Assembly: GCA_034387635.1 (NCBI GenBank)
Contig: JAOANU010000008.1
Location: 372,001 to 436,000 of the forward strand
Source: Rhodosporidiobolus odoratus
Taxonomy: Eukaryota > Basidiomycota > Microbotryomycetes > Sporidiobolales > Sporidiobolaceae
Direction of reading: 5' to 3'
DNA: 64,000 nucleotides
Shown: positions 21,778-33,289 of the stretch, in pieces
How the letters are laid out: each line of letters starts with the position of its first letter
Numbering within the stretch: position 1 is the stretch's first letter
Translations under genes and position numbers: made by a program
Notes under the pieces: model-generated
Told to the model about the DNA's origin: nothing
Seen by the model: the letters and a program-made list of their open reading frames with translations, nothing else
The model's database searches: none

Positions 21778-22722
21778 TCTCCTCGCAAGGTTCACAGGTA
21801 GTCAACAGCAGGGCCAGCTAGTGTGCCGGCGTGAGAAGCTCGTCTTCTCCATTTTTCGCATCTTTGTTGTTCTTCCCTCAACATACATCTTTTACTCCAT
21901 ATCTTACCGCTTTGTTCTCCTTATCTGTTGCACCTTTGTAGACTAGCTTATTTGTATTATCAACTCGACTGATCACTGAACCAGCATCACATTTTCCTTT
22001 TTTCTTGATTCCGACTTCGCTGACTCGGAGGCTTCGCTCTCTGACCAAGTTGAGAGGCGGCCGTTTCTGTCACTCCGTTACTGATCATATCAACAGCTGC
22101 TCGCCGCCAGGCAGGCAGCAGGAGAAGACTGCCTTCACGAGGCATCTCCATGATGCGAGCTGAGGAAGACAACGGCCTGACGGCCACATTAGCTCGAGAG
22201 ACGCAACTTCTACCAGCATGTACCTCTGTCGTTGCGAAGCTGTCAGCACGGTACCGAAGCCACACGGAGCCGATGCGAACCAGAAGGAGCTCTCCGATCG
22301 TGAGGTTGAGAAGGTCAGCCAGAGCGCGACTTTGGCTAGTACTTTTCACGGAAGAGGGCAGGCGGCGACTTCTTGTAAAGACCACCGTACCGTCTGCAGA
22401 GTCCGTTAAACTGGGCGAAGATGCAACCACCAGCCCAAGTCGAGACTTGGCCAGCACAGTCACAGCGGGCGATGACCATGAGAATACATTAGCAGGTAGC
22501 AAACACGATGTGCGGGTGCGACGGGGTAATCTAAGTAAAGGGGATGAGGAATGGAAAGAATAACGAAGAGAAACAACCCAAGATGGAGATGAGGAGGAAG
22601 AAGATATGAAGGGGGAGTGGAGTATGACGGAGAAAGGGAACGAACAACTAGCTACTCTTTCTGTGATGTCCAGTCCCACTCGTACCCCTGCCCGATATAG
22701 TCTATATGCGCTCCAAGCGCGC
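21778..22722. other. Intergenic, about 945 bp
   Basis: Lies between the orphan gene and the convergent end of MET5. A 230-codon minus-strand open frame (21987-22679) crosses it but has the Ser/Leu/Arg composition of a chance frame and no splice or start logic. Nothing else seen. Confidence 0.4.
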
Positions 22723-25700
22723 TCACTTCAAACCGCCCGCTCCCTCGTAGAACGCCTTTCCTTCGGTCGTCGGCGCGATGTATCCCTTACGAATAACGAA
22801 GTCACCAAAGTGCTCGCCGTCGAGACGCTCGAGAGCCCACTCCTTGATCATCGGTCGGAGGATGCCAAGGATGTCGGCCTCGGAAACGGCTTCGCGGTAG
22901 ATCTTGTTGAGTCGTTGACCGTAGTAACCGCCGCCGAGCATCATGAGGTAGGAGTCGGGCGCCTTGCCGACGAATGCAATCTCGGCGGCCCAAGGACGGG
23001 CGCAACCGTTAGGGCAACCAGTCATGCGCATGGTGATGGAGTCGTGGCGAAGACCGGCTTCCTCCATGATAGCCTCGACCTTGTCGATAAGGACGGGGAG
23101 GTACTGCGGAAGAACAGACGCAACGTCAGCAAGGAAGTGACGCGGGCAGGGTGATAAGGGACGTACTCGTTCAGACTCGGCCATGGCAAGACCGCAAGTC
23201 GGGAGGGCGACGCAAGCAGCGGAAGAAAGCCGAAGGCCAGTAAAGTCGGTCTTATCGAGACCGTACTTGGCAAGGAGCGCCTGGATGGTCTTCTCCTCCT
23301 CAGGAGGAATGTCGGCGATGATGAGGTGCTGGTTGGCCGTGAGGCGGAAGGTACCCTTGTGAACCTTGGCGATTTCAGCCATAGCAGTTTTGAAGGGCTT
23401 GCCCGGCTCGTCGGCAACGCGACCGTTCTCGATGAAGGCGGTGAAGTGGCGGCGGCCATCTTCGCCAGTCTGCCAGCCGAAGTGGTCGACGTTCGAGGTG
23501 AATTCGTACTGGCGAGCAGGCTGGAGCTTGTAGCCAAGGCGCTTCTCAACTTCGGCGACGAAGTTGTTGATACCCATGCGGTCAACGGTGTACTTGACAC
23601 GAGCGTTCTTGCGGCTGCACGAGAAACAGGTTAGCGGAATGTGATAGAACAATCTTGAGTAGGAAGAGACGAACTTGGCACGGTTTCCGTTGTCACGCTG
23701 AGTAGTGAGGACAGCCTTGGCGACCTCGAGACCCTGATCGGGCGTACAGAAGCCGACGACATCGGCAAGGCGAGGGTAGGTAGACTTCATCGAGCTGTGA
23801 AGTAATAAGGCCGGCGGTGAGCAGGCAGAACAATAAGTCGACAGCGAAAAGAGAGGACGCACTGAGTCACACCCATACCACCACCGATGGTGACGTTGAA
23901 ACCGAGAAGCTTCTTGTCGTCGTCAAGGATGGCAATGTAACCGAGGTCATGACAGAAGACGTCGACATCGTTGTAAGGCGGCACGGCGATGGCGATCTTG
24001 AACTTGCGGGGGAGGTAGTATTCGCCGTAGAGAGGCTCGACGTCCTTGACGGCTTCGCCCGCGATCTGCTGCTGGTCCAGCCAGATCTCGGCGTAGGCCG
24101 CGGTCTGAGGCTTGAGGCCGTCGGAGAGCTCGGTGGCGAAGTGGAAGACCTGCTGGTGGAGCTTGCCGAGAGAAGGGTTGGCGGAGCACATCTGAATGAG
24201 GATCCCAATGTAAGCAAGGTAGAACAGGTAGGCACAAGCGAGAGTAGTAACTCACGACCGTGCGGTTGACATCTCCGCAAGCAGCGATAGTGTCAAGCAG
24301 ACACTTGTTGATCTCCTGCATAGCAGGCTTGAGGTTGTCCTTGACGATACCGTGGAACTGGAAGGTCTGGCGGGTGGTGAGCTTGAAAGTCGAGTTACCG
24401 CGACGGTCGGAGATCTCATCGATAGCGAGCCATTGATCGGGCTTGCAGACACCGGCGGGAAGGCGGAGGCGGACCATGAACGAGTAAGCAGGCTCGAGAC
24501 CGGCGGCCTTGCGCTCGTCGCGGATGTCTCGGTCGTCCTGCTGATAGATACCGTGGAACTTGGTGAGCTGTCCGTCGGATTCGGAGAGGGCGCCAGTCGA
24601 CTTGTCGGCAAGACCCTCGGCGATGGTACCACGGAGGTAGTTCGAAGCGATCTTGATGTGCTCGTTGGTGATGGGCTCGAGTTCCGGCTCAGTCGATTCG
24701 AACGAGTCGACGCCGAGCGCCTTCCACATTTGCGGTTCCCAGATCTTGTACGCGGTCTGCGGGCCATCCGGGTCCTGGTCGTCACCAAGGCCAAGGGGGA
24801 CGATCATGTTGGCGTTGAGGGCGACGAGCGACTTGTGCAAGTCCTTCGACGCCTTGTTGTAGTAGTGCGCGTCCTCCTTGCGAGGCCAGTAGTGCGAGTC
24901 ACCCATACCGAAGACGGCAGTGTTGACCTGAGCGAGGTCACCGAGCTTGCCAGCCTGGACGCCTTTCCAGAATTCGCGACCGTTCTGGGGGAACTCCCCC
25001 TGTCCGGCAACGGAAGTGAAGAAGGCGACGTTCGTTTCGAGAGGAAGGTCCTCGAGGGGCATGTCGTCGAAGGCGAGGGTGCGAGCAGCAACGCCACGAG
25101 TGCGAGCGCGGGTAGCGAACTTCTTGGCGAGCTTCTCGCAGTTGCCGCCATCCGAAGCGAAGAGGACGAGAAGGGGGGGACCCTCGAGGGCGCCGGAAAG
25201 GGCATCGAAGGCCTGGCGAGCCTTGCGCTTCTGCGCGGCGACGAGCTTGGAGCCGGCACCGGACTCGAGGGCCTCGCCAAAGGTGGGAAGGCGGTTCGAA
25301 AGCTCAGTGAGGTGGTTCTGGCGGTCGAGGAAAGTGCGAAGGTCGGCCTTGATCTTCTCCGAATCGAGTTCGAAGACGTCCTTGCCACGTTTCTCCGCCG
25401 ACGGGTCCCATCGGTACAGCGGCCACGAGCCAACCTCGATCGCCTTTTTGGTCTGCTTGAGGAGCTCGAGCGCCGGGGTCGAGTCATCCTCGCCGCCAGG
25501 AAGGTAGGCAAGGATGATGGAAGGACCCTTGTAAGCGTCGGCTTCGGAGATAGCGCGGAGAGTCTGAGCAAAGTCGCCGTAAACGGCAACGGAGGCGACG
25601 TACGCGTTGCCGTAGGTCATGGCGTAGAGACCGGCATCCTTGCGGCGTTGGGCGGGAGCGACCTCGGTAGGAAGGTGGTAGGGGGTGGTGTCGATCATGA

Positions 25701-27175
25701 GGAGGTTGACGTCCGCTCCGGTCGAGAGGGCGTGGTGAAGACCGGACGCGCCGAGGTCGTGAGACCACGCCTCGGAACCGATAATCCAGTTCGACTTCGG
25801 CGCAAAGTCGGCAGCCTTGAGCTCATCCGGGAGGTTAGAGCCTGCGGCGGCCTTGGCCTTCTTCGCGTTGCGGTCGTCTTCGACCCAGGCAGAAAGCGCC
25901 TTCAGGGTGGCGTCGTCCAGCTTGCTGGAGGCAAGAGCATCCCGAACCTTTTGCACGAGCTCCTCCCTCTGCTTATTGGCGCCGAGGACGTGGCCGAGAG
26001 CGTATTCCGGGGAAGTAGCAGACACGGTGCGAGAAGGAGTTTGTGGCGGGAGAAGGGAGGGCGAGTTGGCGATCCAGGCGCGCTCAGCGAAGACTTCGTC
26101 GAGAAGCTTGGTGTACGTCGACTCGTGCTTGGGAACCTTAGCGGATTGGGCCGCGGCAGCAGGAGCGGGAGAAGGGATAGAGCCGATGATGAAGGGGTTG
26201 GTGCCAGCGTCAACGGCATCTGCGGTGAGAAGCTAATCAGTATCTTGAAGCATCAGTGAAACGAAATAACGACGAACCTGTGATGCTCTTGATGGCAGCG
26301 TCACCGTCTTGTGCCTCACCGAGGGTACCGCTCAGGATAGCGGGAATCTTCGCATCGTCGTCCTCCTCTGCGAACGCACCGACGACATCGAGGAACAAGG
26401 GAGACCACTTGCTGGCCTTCTTGTACGACTGCTCGAGCACAACGACAGTCTCAACGCTAGAAGGGACCAGCGAGCGGATTTGAGAGGAGGAAAGGGGGCG
26501 GTAGAGGTTGACGGAGACGAGGGCGAAACCGGCGGGCAGTGAGCCCTCAATGACTGCGGTGTTGCCCAACACGACAAGGAGAGTTTTCGGGGAGTCGGCA
26601 CCGGTGTAGGCGTGGGCGGAGCGGCGGAGCTGAGAGGGAAGGTGGGCGAAAGCAGATCCGAACGCAGTGGCGAGTGAAGATTGCTCGTCGTGCGACTTGC
26701 CGTTTCCATTGGCAGCAGCTTCGCCGTTGCCGTTAGCTGCCTTGTCCTTGCCCAGGACGAATGCCTTGCTGGCATCGTCGAATCCGAAGTCGACCTTCTC
26801 ATCGAACTCTCCGAAGTGGACGACACCCCGTCCCTGAGCTGCGACGCGTGCAGCTACGAGGGCGTTACTCTTGGCGGCTTCGGTGGTCGGAGAGTAGAGG
26901 AGGGATAGTCCCGATCCTCGCAAGCTGAGAACCTGCGAGTGGTCTTTCGAGGCGGCGGTCGAGACCTGGAGGACGACGGGAGAGGTGGCGAGGGACTTGA
27001 GAAAGGGCAGGAGAAGGATGAACTGGCTGGGCTGTAAGGAGAGTAAGGATGGTAGGCTAGGCGAGGTAGACGAGGAGGGGGAGGCGAGAGCTGATGGCGG
27101 GAGAATGGGAGAAGGGACGACGGTGGCGCCGTCGAGGGGAGTTGTCGAGTAGACGGTAGAGTAGATAGACGCCAT
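22723..27175 (-). CDS. MET5: Sulfite reductase [NADPH] hemoprotein beta subunit
   Basis: Seven exons (27175-26278, 26219-24256, 24191-23863, 23794-23675, 23614-23167, 23103-22723, with minor uncertainty) encode about 1,400 residues, the size of yeast Met5/Ecm17. The N-terminal half holds pyruvate-ferredoxin-oxidoreductase-like and flavodoxin-like regions ([60 protein letters not shown]). The C-terminal half is the siroheme/4Fe-4S sulfite reductase: [59 protein letters not shown] and cluster cysteines in [14 protein letters not shown] and [13 protein letters not shown]. With the Met10 alpha subunit it reduces sulfite to sulfide by six electrons from NADPH, feeding cysteine and methionine synthesis. 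All catalytic motifs are intact. Regulation by sulfur limitation is expected but no site is visible. Confidence 0.97.
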
Positions 27176-27547
27176 GGCTATCCTCCTCTGTGGCTCGAGG
27201 GAGATGAGAACGAGGTAGAAAGCAGAGGACTTTGAAACGCCGCTGGCGTGCTGATGGAGTTCTTCTCCACATGAGAAAAAACTTCATCGACCCAGTCAAC
27301 CAATCAGGTAAACATGGTTCTCGCTCCGCTTTACTCAGAGCGACAAGCCAGCATCTTACAGCCCTCGTTGGGAGGATGGAAGACTGATCGGCGCTGAGAA
27401 GCCGCGCTCGCAGCACGAATGGGGAGCATACTTTTCCTTTATCTGCCTTTTCTTCGTTTCAGGCCGCCATGTTATCGTGCATGTCAAGCGAGCCGCATAG
27501 TTGGTAGTTACGAAAGGAAAGACGCATACTCTAGCACATGTGCATCC
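27176..27547. other. Promoter region of MET5 and 3' flank of the deaminase-like gene
   Basis: 372 bp between two minus-strand genes. It should hold the MET5 promoter. I do not see an unambiguous CBF1 (CACGTG) or Met31/32 site. Confidence 0.4.
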
Positions 27548-28501
27548 TCAAGACGAGGCAGCTTCAAGGGGAGGAGCCCCCGCCCCCTCATCCCCCTCGC
27601 CGTTTCTCCCCTCACTGCCCGTCCTTTCCACCTCAAGAGCCGACTCCCCGCCGTTATCACCCGCGAAGCTACCCATGACGAGCTTCTCCTGTTCCGCCCA
27701 CCACCGATCCAACCTGGCTCGAGTCTCTTCCTTTCCCTCCCCCTTCTCTTTCCACCACTTCCCAGCCAGTCCCCTCAATCGCTCATCCTGCTCCTTGTCC
27801 GTTAGCTCGACGCACTCGACCCCGGACCTCTCGCACAATTCGACGCTGCCCTGCGCGACGAGCTTTTGACGATAAACGAGTCGCTTGACCCCAGCCGCGA
27901 CGAGGAGCGGGAGGCAAGCCTGGCAAGGTGGGAAAGAGACGTAGGCGGTCGAACCGGCGAGGGGAATGCCTTGAGATGCGGCGAGGCAAATCGAACGGGC
28001 CTCGGCATGTAGTTCGGGTGCGTTGTTCGCTTTGGCGAGGAAGAGGGATTGATTGGCTTTGAGCTGAGCGGGTGTACGGCCCTTCTTGACAGTAGGCGGC
28101 TTCTTTGAGGGATCAGGTGACGCTACCGAAGTTGGCTGAGGAAAGTTGTTGGAGTGTGCGAGAATGCGACCGGGGTAATGAGGAGATGACACAGAGGATG
28201 GAGAAGGGGACAGGCGAGCGCGTTTGGCAGGCGGTTCCGCGGTATCGGCTTGGGCGGCTGGCGCAGGAGGAGCTAATGGGTTGACGATGATGCAGGCCAT
28301 GTTGCCTCGCTTGCTCATGGATAGTCGGGCATAGATGAAAGTCAGGACGAGGTAATTTTCGTCGAGCGATAATGTCGGATCGAAGGCATAGTCTGGCGGA
28401 AGGATGTTGGCGGAGTAGGCAGCTACTCGCTGGCTTAAGTCGGAGGAGTCTTTGGACGAGGTAGTCGGGTCCGAAGCGGCGGAAACGGCAGGATCGACCA
28501 T
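27548..28501 (-). CDS. Cytidine/deoxycytidylate deaminase-like zinc protein
   Basis: A single exon of 317 codons, unusual in this intron-rich window. It starts MVDPAVSAASDPTTSSKDSS. The zinc-site motifs of the cytidine deaminase superfamily are present: APELHAEARSICLAASQG (His and catalytic Glu in HAE) and AYVSFPPCQACLPLLVAAGV (PCxxC), followed by KRLVYRQ. Their spacing and the strand after PCxxC resemble dCMP deaminases and tRNA adenosine deaminases. A Ser/Pro-rich insert (PPAKRARLSPSPSSVSSP) with a possible nuclear signal lies between the first helices and the motif. The Glu/Gly-rich C-terminus after residue 280 is low-complexity. Substrate (free nucleotide, nucleoside or RNA) cannot be told from motifs alone. 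The upstream in-frame codons lack an ATG, so 28501 is the start. Confidence 0.7.
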   Translation of the reverse strand: MVDPAVSAASDPTTSSKDSSDLSQRVAAYSANILPPDYAFDPTLSLDENYLVLTFIYARLSMSKRGNMACIIVNPLAPPAPAAQADTAEPPAKRARLSPSPSSVSSPHYPGRILAHSNNFPQPTSVASPDPSKKPPTVKKGRTPAQLKANQSLFLAKANNAPELHAEARSICLAASQGIPLAGSTAYVSFPPCQACLPLLVAAGVKRLVYRQKLVAQGSVELCERSGVECVELTDKEQDERLRGLAGKWWKEKGEGKEETRARLDRWWAEQEKLVMGSFAGDNGGESALEVERTGSEGRNGEGDEGAGAPPLEAASS

Positions 28502-28981
28502 GATGAAAAAGAAATGAGACGAGACTCGGGCGAAAGAGGCTGCTGTGGGCAACGCCGATAGTGGTGACGGATACCGCACGGACAGACGCTATGAGTGCGA
28601 AGCTATCAGCGGGACTCGAATAAGCCGGGCAGGTCGCCTGAAAACCGGATTCTGAACGAGACGAGCACGGGACATTTCGCCTCCTGCTCTGACGGCTCGA
28701 GCCAGAACCGATGATATAGATATTGGAAGAAGGGCCTTACTGAGTAGCACCCCTGGCTTACCTTGGTCACTGTGCTGCTCCGAGTGTTTGCGCCTGATGG
28801 ACGGGCGATATATTGATCGCCGAAAGGGTCGCCAAGTCGCTAGCTAGTCGTCGAGAGTGCTGTTTTAGGCGTGTGAGACCAGCGGAGAGTCGCAAGACTT
28901 GCAGGTTAGAGTATCTTGAAGCCAAGTGCTTTGGTTTCCCTCTAGCTATCGTCGACTCATTCCGAACCGCATCTCGCTCGA
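28502..28981. other. Divergent intergenic region
   Basis: 480 bp between the deaminase-like start (minus) and the small orphan gene start (plus). No feature recognised. Confidence 0.4.
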
Positions 28982-29627
28982 ATGCTCAACGGAACGCGGT
29001 CAAGGGGCAGGGAAGACGACGACGTAGACGAACAGCAAAAGCGGCTCAACGTTCAGCTGCCGGAATCGACAGGACCTGGTCACTACGTGAGTCTCATCTC
29101 TTTCTCGTGTAACTTCCTGTCTGCACGTCGCATAAGGGGACGGGCTTGGTAGAGCTTTGTGATACGGTGCTAAAGCGACGCCTGTCCAATTGCAGGACAT
29201 CTACGCGCTTCCTTCTACCACCCCACCTTCCCCACTTCTACAATCCACCTCAACCTACTTCCAAAACTGCTCACTCTTCATCGTAAATCGAGCAGCCGGC
29301 CTGGCAACTGGCCTAGGAATCCGAATCGGTCTCGTCACCTCGCCCTTGACACCCCAATTTCTACACGCCCAAACAGACCCGGGGTTCTTTCTCGCGCGCG
29401 AACCGTCTTACGATGCGAGCAAGGCGGTACTGTTAGGCTGGGTTGAACAGGAACGATTAGCAGAGCTTGAGATGATGGTTAAGGGCTGTGAGGTACCTGT
29501 CGTGCGAAATCCGCCGAGCGGGAGGGAGGTTCTGGACTGGGTACTGGGTGTAGGACGACGGCTAGAGTATGAGGGGATATTAAGCAATCCAGAAATCCTG
29601 CTGGGAGACGTACTGGATAGGCGATGA
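28982..29627 (+). CDS. Small orphan protein
   Basis: Two exons, 28982-29086 and 29196-29627, with a GTGAGT donor and TTGCAG acceptor. The joined product is about 178 residues: MLNGTRSRGREDDDVDEQQK, RLNVQLPESTGPGHY, DIYALPSTTPPSPLLQSTST, NCSLFIVNRAAGLATGLGIR, LGWVEQERLAELEMMVKGCE, ending ILLGDVLDRR. The middle has a moderately hydrophobic segment (FIVNRAAGLATGLGIRIGLV) that might be a membrane or packed helix. Codon usage is less G/C-ending than in the housekeeping genes, so it may be fast-evolving. No family recognised. The splice phase is consistent and both exons read well. Confidence 0.55.
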
Positions 29628-30642
29628 CGGAAGTAGGTGCGTAGTCTCGTCAATGCAGCATCGCTGGTCATCAGTCGAGATTGACATTTGATCCCTTCCA
29701 CGGCCAACAGTACCTTGTTGTGCTTATACCACCTACGCCATACATAATCCCGCCTGCTCAAGTTGCCGCAACGCAGAGCTGCTGTCTCGTAAACATGACG
29801 CTTCCGCCAACTTGGCCAGGATGTTGACCTGCCCTTCTTCTTGGCTCGCCCGGCAGCTCGTCGCAGGCTACGAGGAGCACGTCGATACTAGTGCCGCCTT
29901 GCTGCTCGACTCTCGCGTGCAGACATATGGGGGTCTTCCGGCGTGCCCGCCTCCCTAGGTCTCACAGCCAACCTTCTCATCTCGCCGTACCGCTTAGTCT
30001 AAAGAAGCTTGTCAGGCAGACGAAAGCCGCATCGCCAACTGCAGTACGGACGTCCATCCGGTACGCAGTACGTTCCTGCCAGCGTCCGCCTAGCAAGCGG
30101 CCGCCTAGCCTGCAAGTTTCGGCTGTGCCGATCGCTTTTCGGCCAGTCGTTGTTTGCCCGATTACGTACTCGCCCGTAATCTTTTTTTGGATATATACCC
30201 TGGCTGGCTGCCGTGGCTGCTGCTTCCGCGCTAGGGACCTTGTGCAACATCAAGCACACGGGCTTGTAAGTCTGCTGCGTCGGCTTTGCCTCATCACGGC
30301 AGACTCAAAACACCTTACATGTAGCGTGGGCTTACACTGGTCACGCCTCGCGCTCTCAGCGATGTGGCTACTGCTACACATTGGAACGACGAAATCGCGG
30401 CTCCGGACCTGGCTCCTTGCGGCTTCCGGGTGCGTACTCATCACCCCTCCTTGACGCAGACGGCAGAGGGCCAGCTGACGGTGGCGCTTGCGGCCGCTGA
30501 TCCTGCGTTGACTCTGAAGTTTGGTGCGAGTGCTTCCAGTCAGACTTGAAGACGCCGAGGCCATGGTCAAACGAAATCAACATACTTCTGTGGAATTCCT
30601 CCATTACTTCTTTAAGGACAGGCTCGAGGGCTTCGAGTTGGA
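29628..30642. other. Intergenic, about 1 kb
   Basis: No supported gene. Short open frames on both strands have random composition. A minus frame at 30374-30664 begins with a plausible helix (MELRYTLVQLEALEPVLKEV) but overlaps the last exon of the neighbouring minus gene in another frame, so I treat it as a shadow. Confidence 0.35.
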
Positions 30643-31744
30643 CTAGAGTGTATCGAAGCTCCATTGTTTTTCTGTAGAGTACTGAGCATTAGAATGTACG
30701 TCAGATTCAGCAACCCAGGGAGGATGATGCATGCTTACCAGCTCGGATGCGGAAGAATCGCTCTCTGCGATGAACTGCGACAGTCAGACAGGAAGAGGAC
30801 GTTAGCTAGCTTTCAAAGATCGTCGGCGTATTGCAGTGTGCTAGAAGAGAAGAGGCACGCACAAAGTTCTTCCTCCCCGGCCCGTTCTGAATGGCCCATC
30901 CCGTGCATTAGCTGGCCGTTCACATGGATGTAGTCAGCTGCAGTGCGATAGCACTCGTCAATGGATAGTCTTGTATGGGAGGCCTTCGAGAGAACTTGCT
31001 GCTTGCGGTAACGCACTGCTCCTGAGCGGCGAGCATCTGTTCCGTTTGCGTGTTTTGTTCACCCTGCAATTCTTCCTTTGCCTTTTTACAGAAGAGGGCG
31101 AGTTTCGGAATCGTCATCTGCGCGTGCGCAAACTGAGTATCCGAGCGAAGGGACAGTCAAGCCTGTACGTGCGCACCCGGGTGAGTTGACGCTCGTGGGG
31201 CGTGTGAAGGTAGCGCCACCGTTCCGACCACAAACTGGCGAGTCGTGCGAGTACGGCATCGACTTCTTTGCGCCTGAGCCCGTCCGCTGGTTGAAGGGGA
31301 TAGGTGTTGAGCTAAGCAGGGGTAACGCGAGAGTCGATATCAGGAGAGCGACCAACCTCTGAGATATGCGATACATGAGCGTACTCAGTGGGACTGACGA
31401 TGTAAATGAGCAGGACGCGGAGAGGAAGGCAACACACCTTCGCCGCAATCCCCGTTTAGCAACTCATGAAACCTCCGTTCCGCCTCCTCGATGCTATGGC
31501 ACACTCTTAGGTCGTCGGCGGCCTGCTTTGCGAACATCGGCGGCGAGTATTGCTGTGGAATGCGAGAGGTGAGGAGCCAGAAGGGAAAGACTACATAATC
31601 TCGTTGAATACCGCTGGAATGGTCCGCGGTGTCGGAGCTTGGCGGGTCGGGAATACCGAGCCAAGAAATCGGCGAGCCTGCCCAGACACCGCCGTAGGCA
31701 AGCACCACGGGGTCAATCTCGAGTCGACTCCAGGTGTGCGGCAT
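30643..31744 (-). CDS. Multi-exon orphan gene
   Basis: Reconstructed from splice signals. Exon A runs from ATG 31744 to about 31445 (MPHTWSRLEIDPVVLAYGGV, SIEEAERRFHELLNGDCGE). Exon B, after acceptor CCTGCTTAG, reads LNTYPLQPADGLRRKEVDAV, LARLASLWSERWRYLHTPHE, RQLTR. Then MTIPKLALF, ARRSGAVRYRKQQVLSKASH, TRLSIDECYRTAADYIHVNG, QLMHGMGHSERAGEEEL and finally FHRRERFFRIRAEKQWSFDT before TAG at 30643-30645. Each junction except A/B has an ordinary donor and acceptor; A/B needs a weak GTGTTG or GTGTGT donor. Several exons have internal stops in all other frames, so the reading is constrained. No family recognised; no TM segment. Codon usage is weaker than in the housekeeping genes. Confidence 0.45.
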
Positions 31745-33289
31745 GCTCGTGGCAAGCACAGCCTACCAGTACATGACACGAACGCGCGTGGAAAAACGTC
31801 CGATAACGTGCGCCGAGGAGAAAAGACCGGCGAGGCTAGGAAACTACCTTATGCACCGAATCGCCTGCGAGCAGCAGTAAGTCTGGCCTGATTTTTAGCT
31901 CAATTGGAAAAGAAGGAAAAGAAAGGGGAAAAGAGCGCATTTACAAGTGTATCAGCAGATGCGCTTTGCAGCCCGTCACGGCCCCTTGCTGCAACGCTCC
32001 TTGCTATGCGCCCGTAAGATAGCCGACGTCTGGCAATAGCAATGTGACATCGAGTGCCCGTAGCTGCTCTGTTTGGCAAGCAACGCTGGCTTCCGAAGAA
32101 GATTGGGAGCCGACGCGCACCAAGCAGCAGCATTAACGCACCAGCGCGTAACCCGCCTTGGCTACATTGTCAAGTCGAGTACTAGACGAGTGAGACCGAA
32201 GGCGGTGTTTAGGCCATGAAGCATGCTGCAGGGTTGAGAAAGGAGGACGGGGCGGAGTGAACGCCGAGGTGAGGGTGGGGGGAACGGGGCGAGCGTAGTG
32301 AAGACCGGGTGCCTAGCTATGGGAGTATGAGTGCAGCCAGTATGAATCGGGACTCCCGCGCAGGGTGGAGCGAGAGGCGAGTACGACGATTCCTGCGGGG
32401 TGGAGGACGAAGCGTCAGGTGGTCGACCAGAAGCGGTAGGCCAAGAGACGTACCCGTTGCTGCCTCTGTACCATATACGCCGTTCCACGTAGCTCATCAA
32501 GCTGTAGCACGCGGTCGAGGGCAGCCGTTAGATGACCAGAGAGAAGCGATATTGTTCGCAGTGTATTATTCCCGTTGTCAAGCTGGATGCTGCTGAGAAC
32601 CTCGGCACAGTCAGCTGCAGCACTACTGACTGTGCCCTGGCATCCTCAGGCCTCTGCAGGCCTTTGTCGCTGCTCACGCTTCCTCCCACCTTCGGCCTCC
32701 TCAATCAACACGATGTCCTCGAGCTGAACGTCCAGAACACCGGAGAACGTAGAGGCACAATCACAAGAAACTCACTTTCAGCTTGTCAGCCACGACTACC
32801 CGCTAGTCCTTCCTGGTTTCAATAGCGCCGCCTTCATTTTCGGCCATCCATACTCTCCCTTTTCTCGCTTCGCCATCACGAGAAGCGAATGCGCCTCAGA
32901 TCGACTTGCTCGAGAGGCCGTCCCAACGCCGCGCAGGTAAGCTGAAGCCGGGACTCATGCCGCTTAGAGTTGGCACACGTGGGCCACCTGCGCGACAAGG
33001 CGCCTAGAGCACAACAGTACGGTCCGGAGGTCTAGGGGCTGGATGCTCTGCTACTGTGTGGTTATATGAGCCAAGCGTGCGTGCTATGTCCTTTCGCTGC
33101 AGAACCGAACACTTTCACTTCCACTTTCATTGCTGTATTTTCATGCGTGTCGCTGGTCATGCTACGTCAGCCTGGGAGGGCTCCTTTCTGGGGGTACGGC
33201 GAGACTTGACCTTCTGCATGCTCGGCAGCGTGATCCGCAAGTACAAGGGATAGCAGGTACGGTAGCTCTTGGTGTCGCTGTCAAGTCTC
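31745..33289. other. Gene-poor stretch, about 1.5 kb
   Basis: I see no gene, RNA or mobile-element feature. Codon-like periodicity is absent and open frames are short. Confidence 0.4.

Noticed and set aside
21987..22679. 230-codon minus-strand frame downstream of MET5
   Set aside because: No start context, splice logic or domain; Ser/Leu/Arg composition typical of chance frames in CT-rich DNA.
24352..26259. 635-codon open frame on plus, antisense to MET5
   Set aside because: Mirror of a highly G/C-ending codon pattern in MET5; composition is Gly/Glu/Val/Arg-rich without domains. MET5 motifs on minus are decisive.
30374..30664. Minus frame MELRYTLVQLEALEPVLKEV
   Set aside because: Overlaps, in another frame, the last exon of the orphan gene that splices in phase; kept only as a note.
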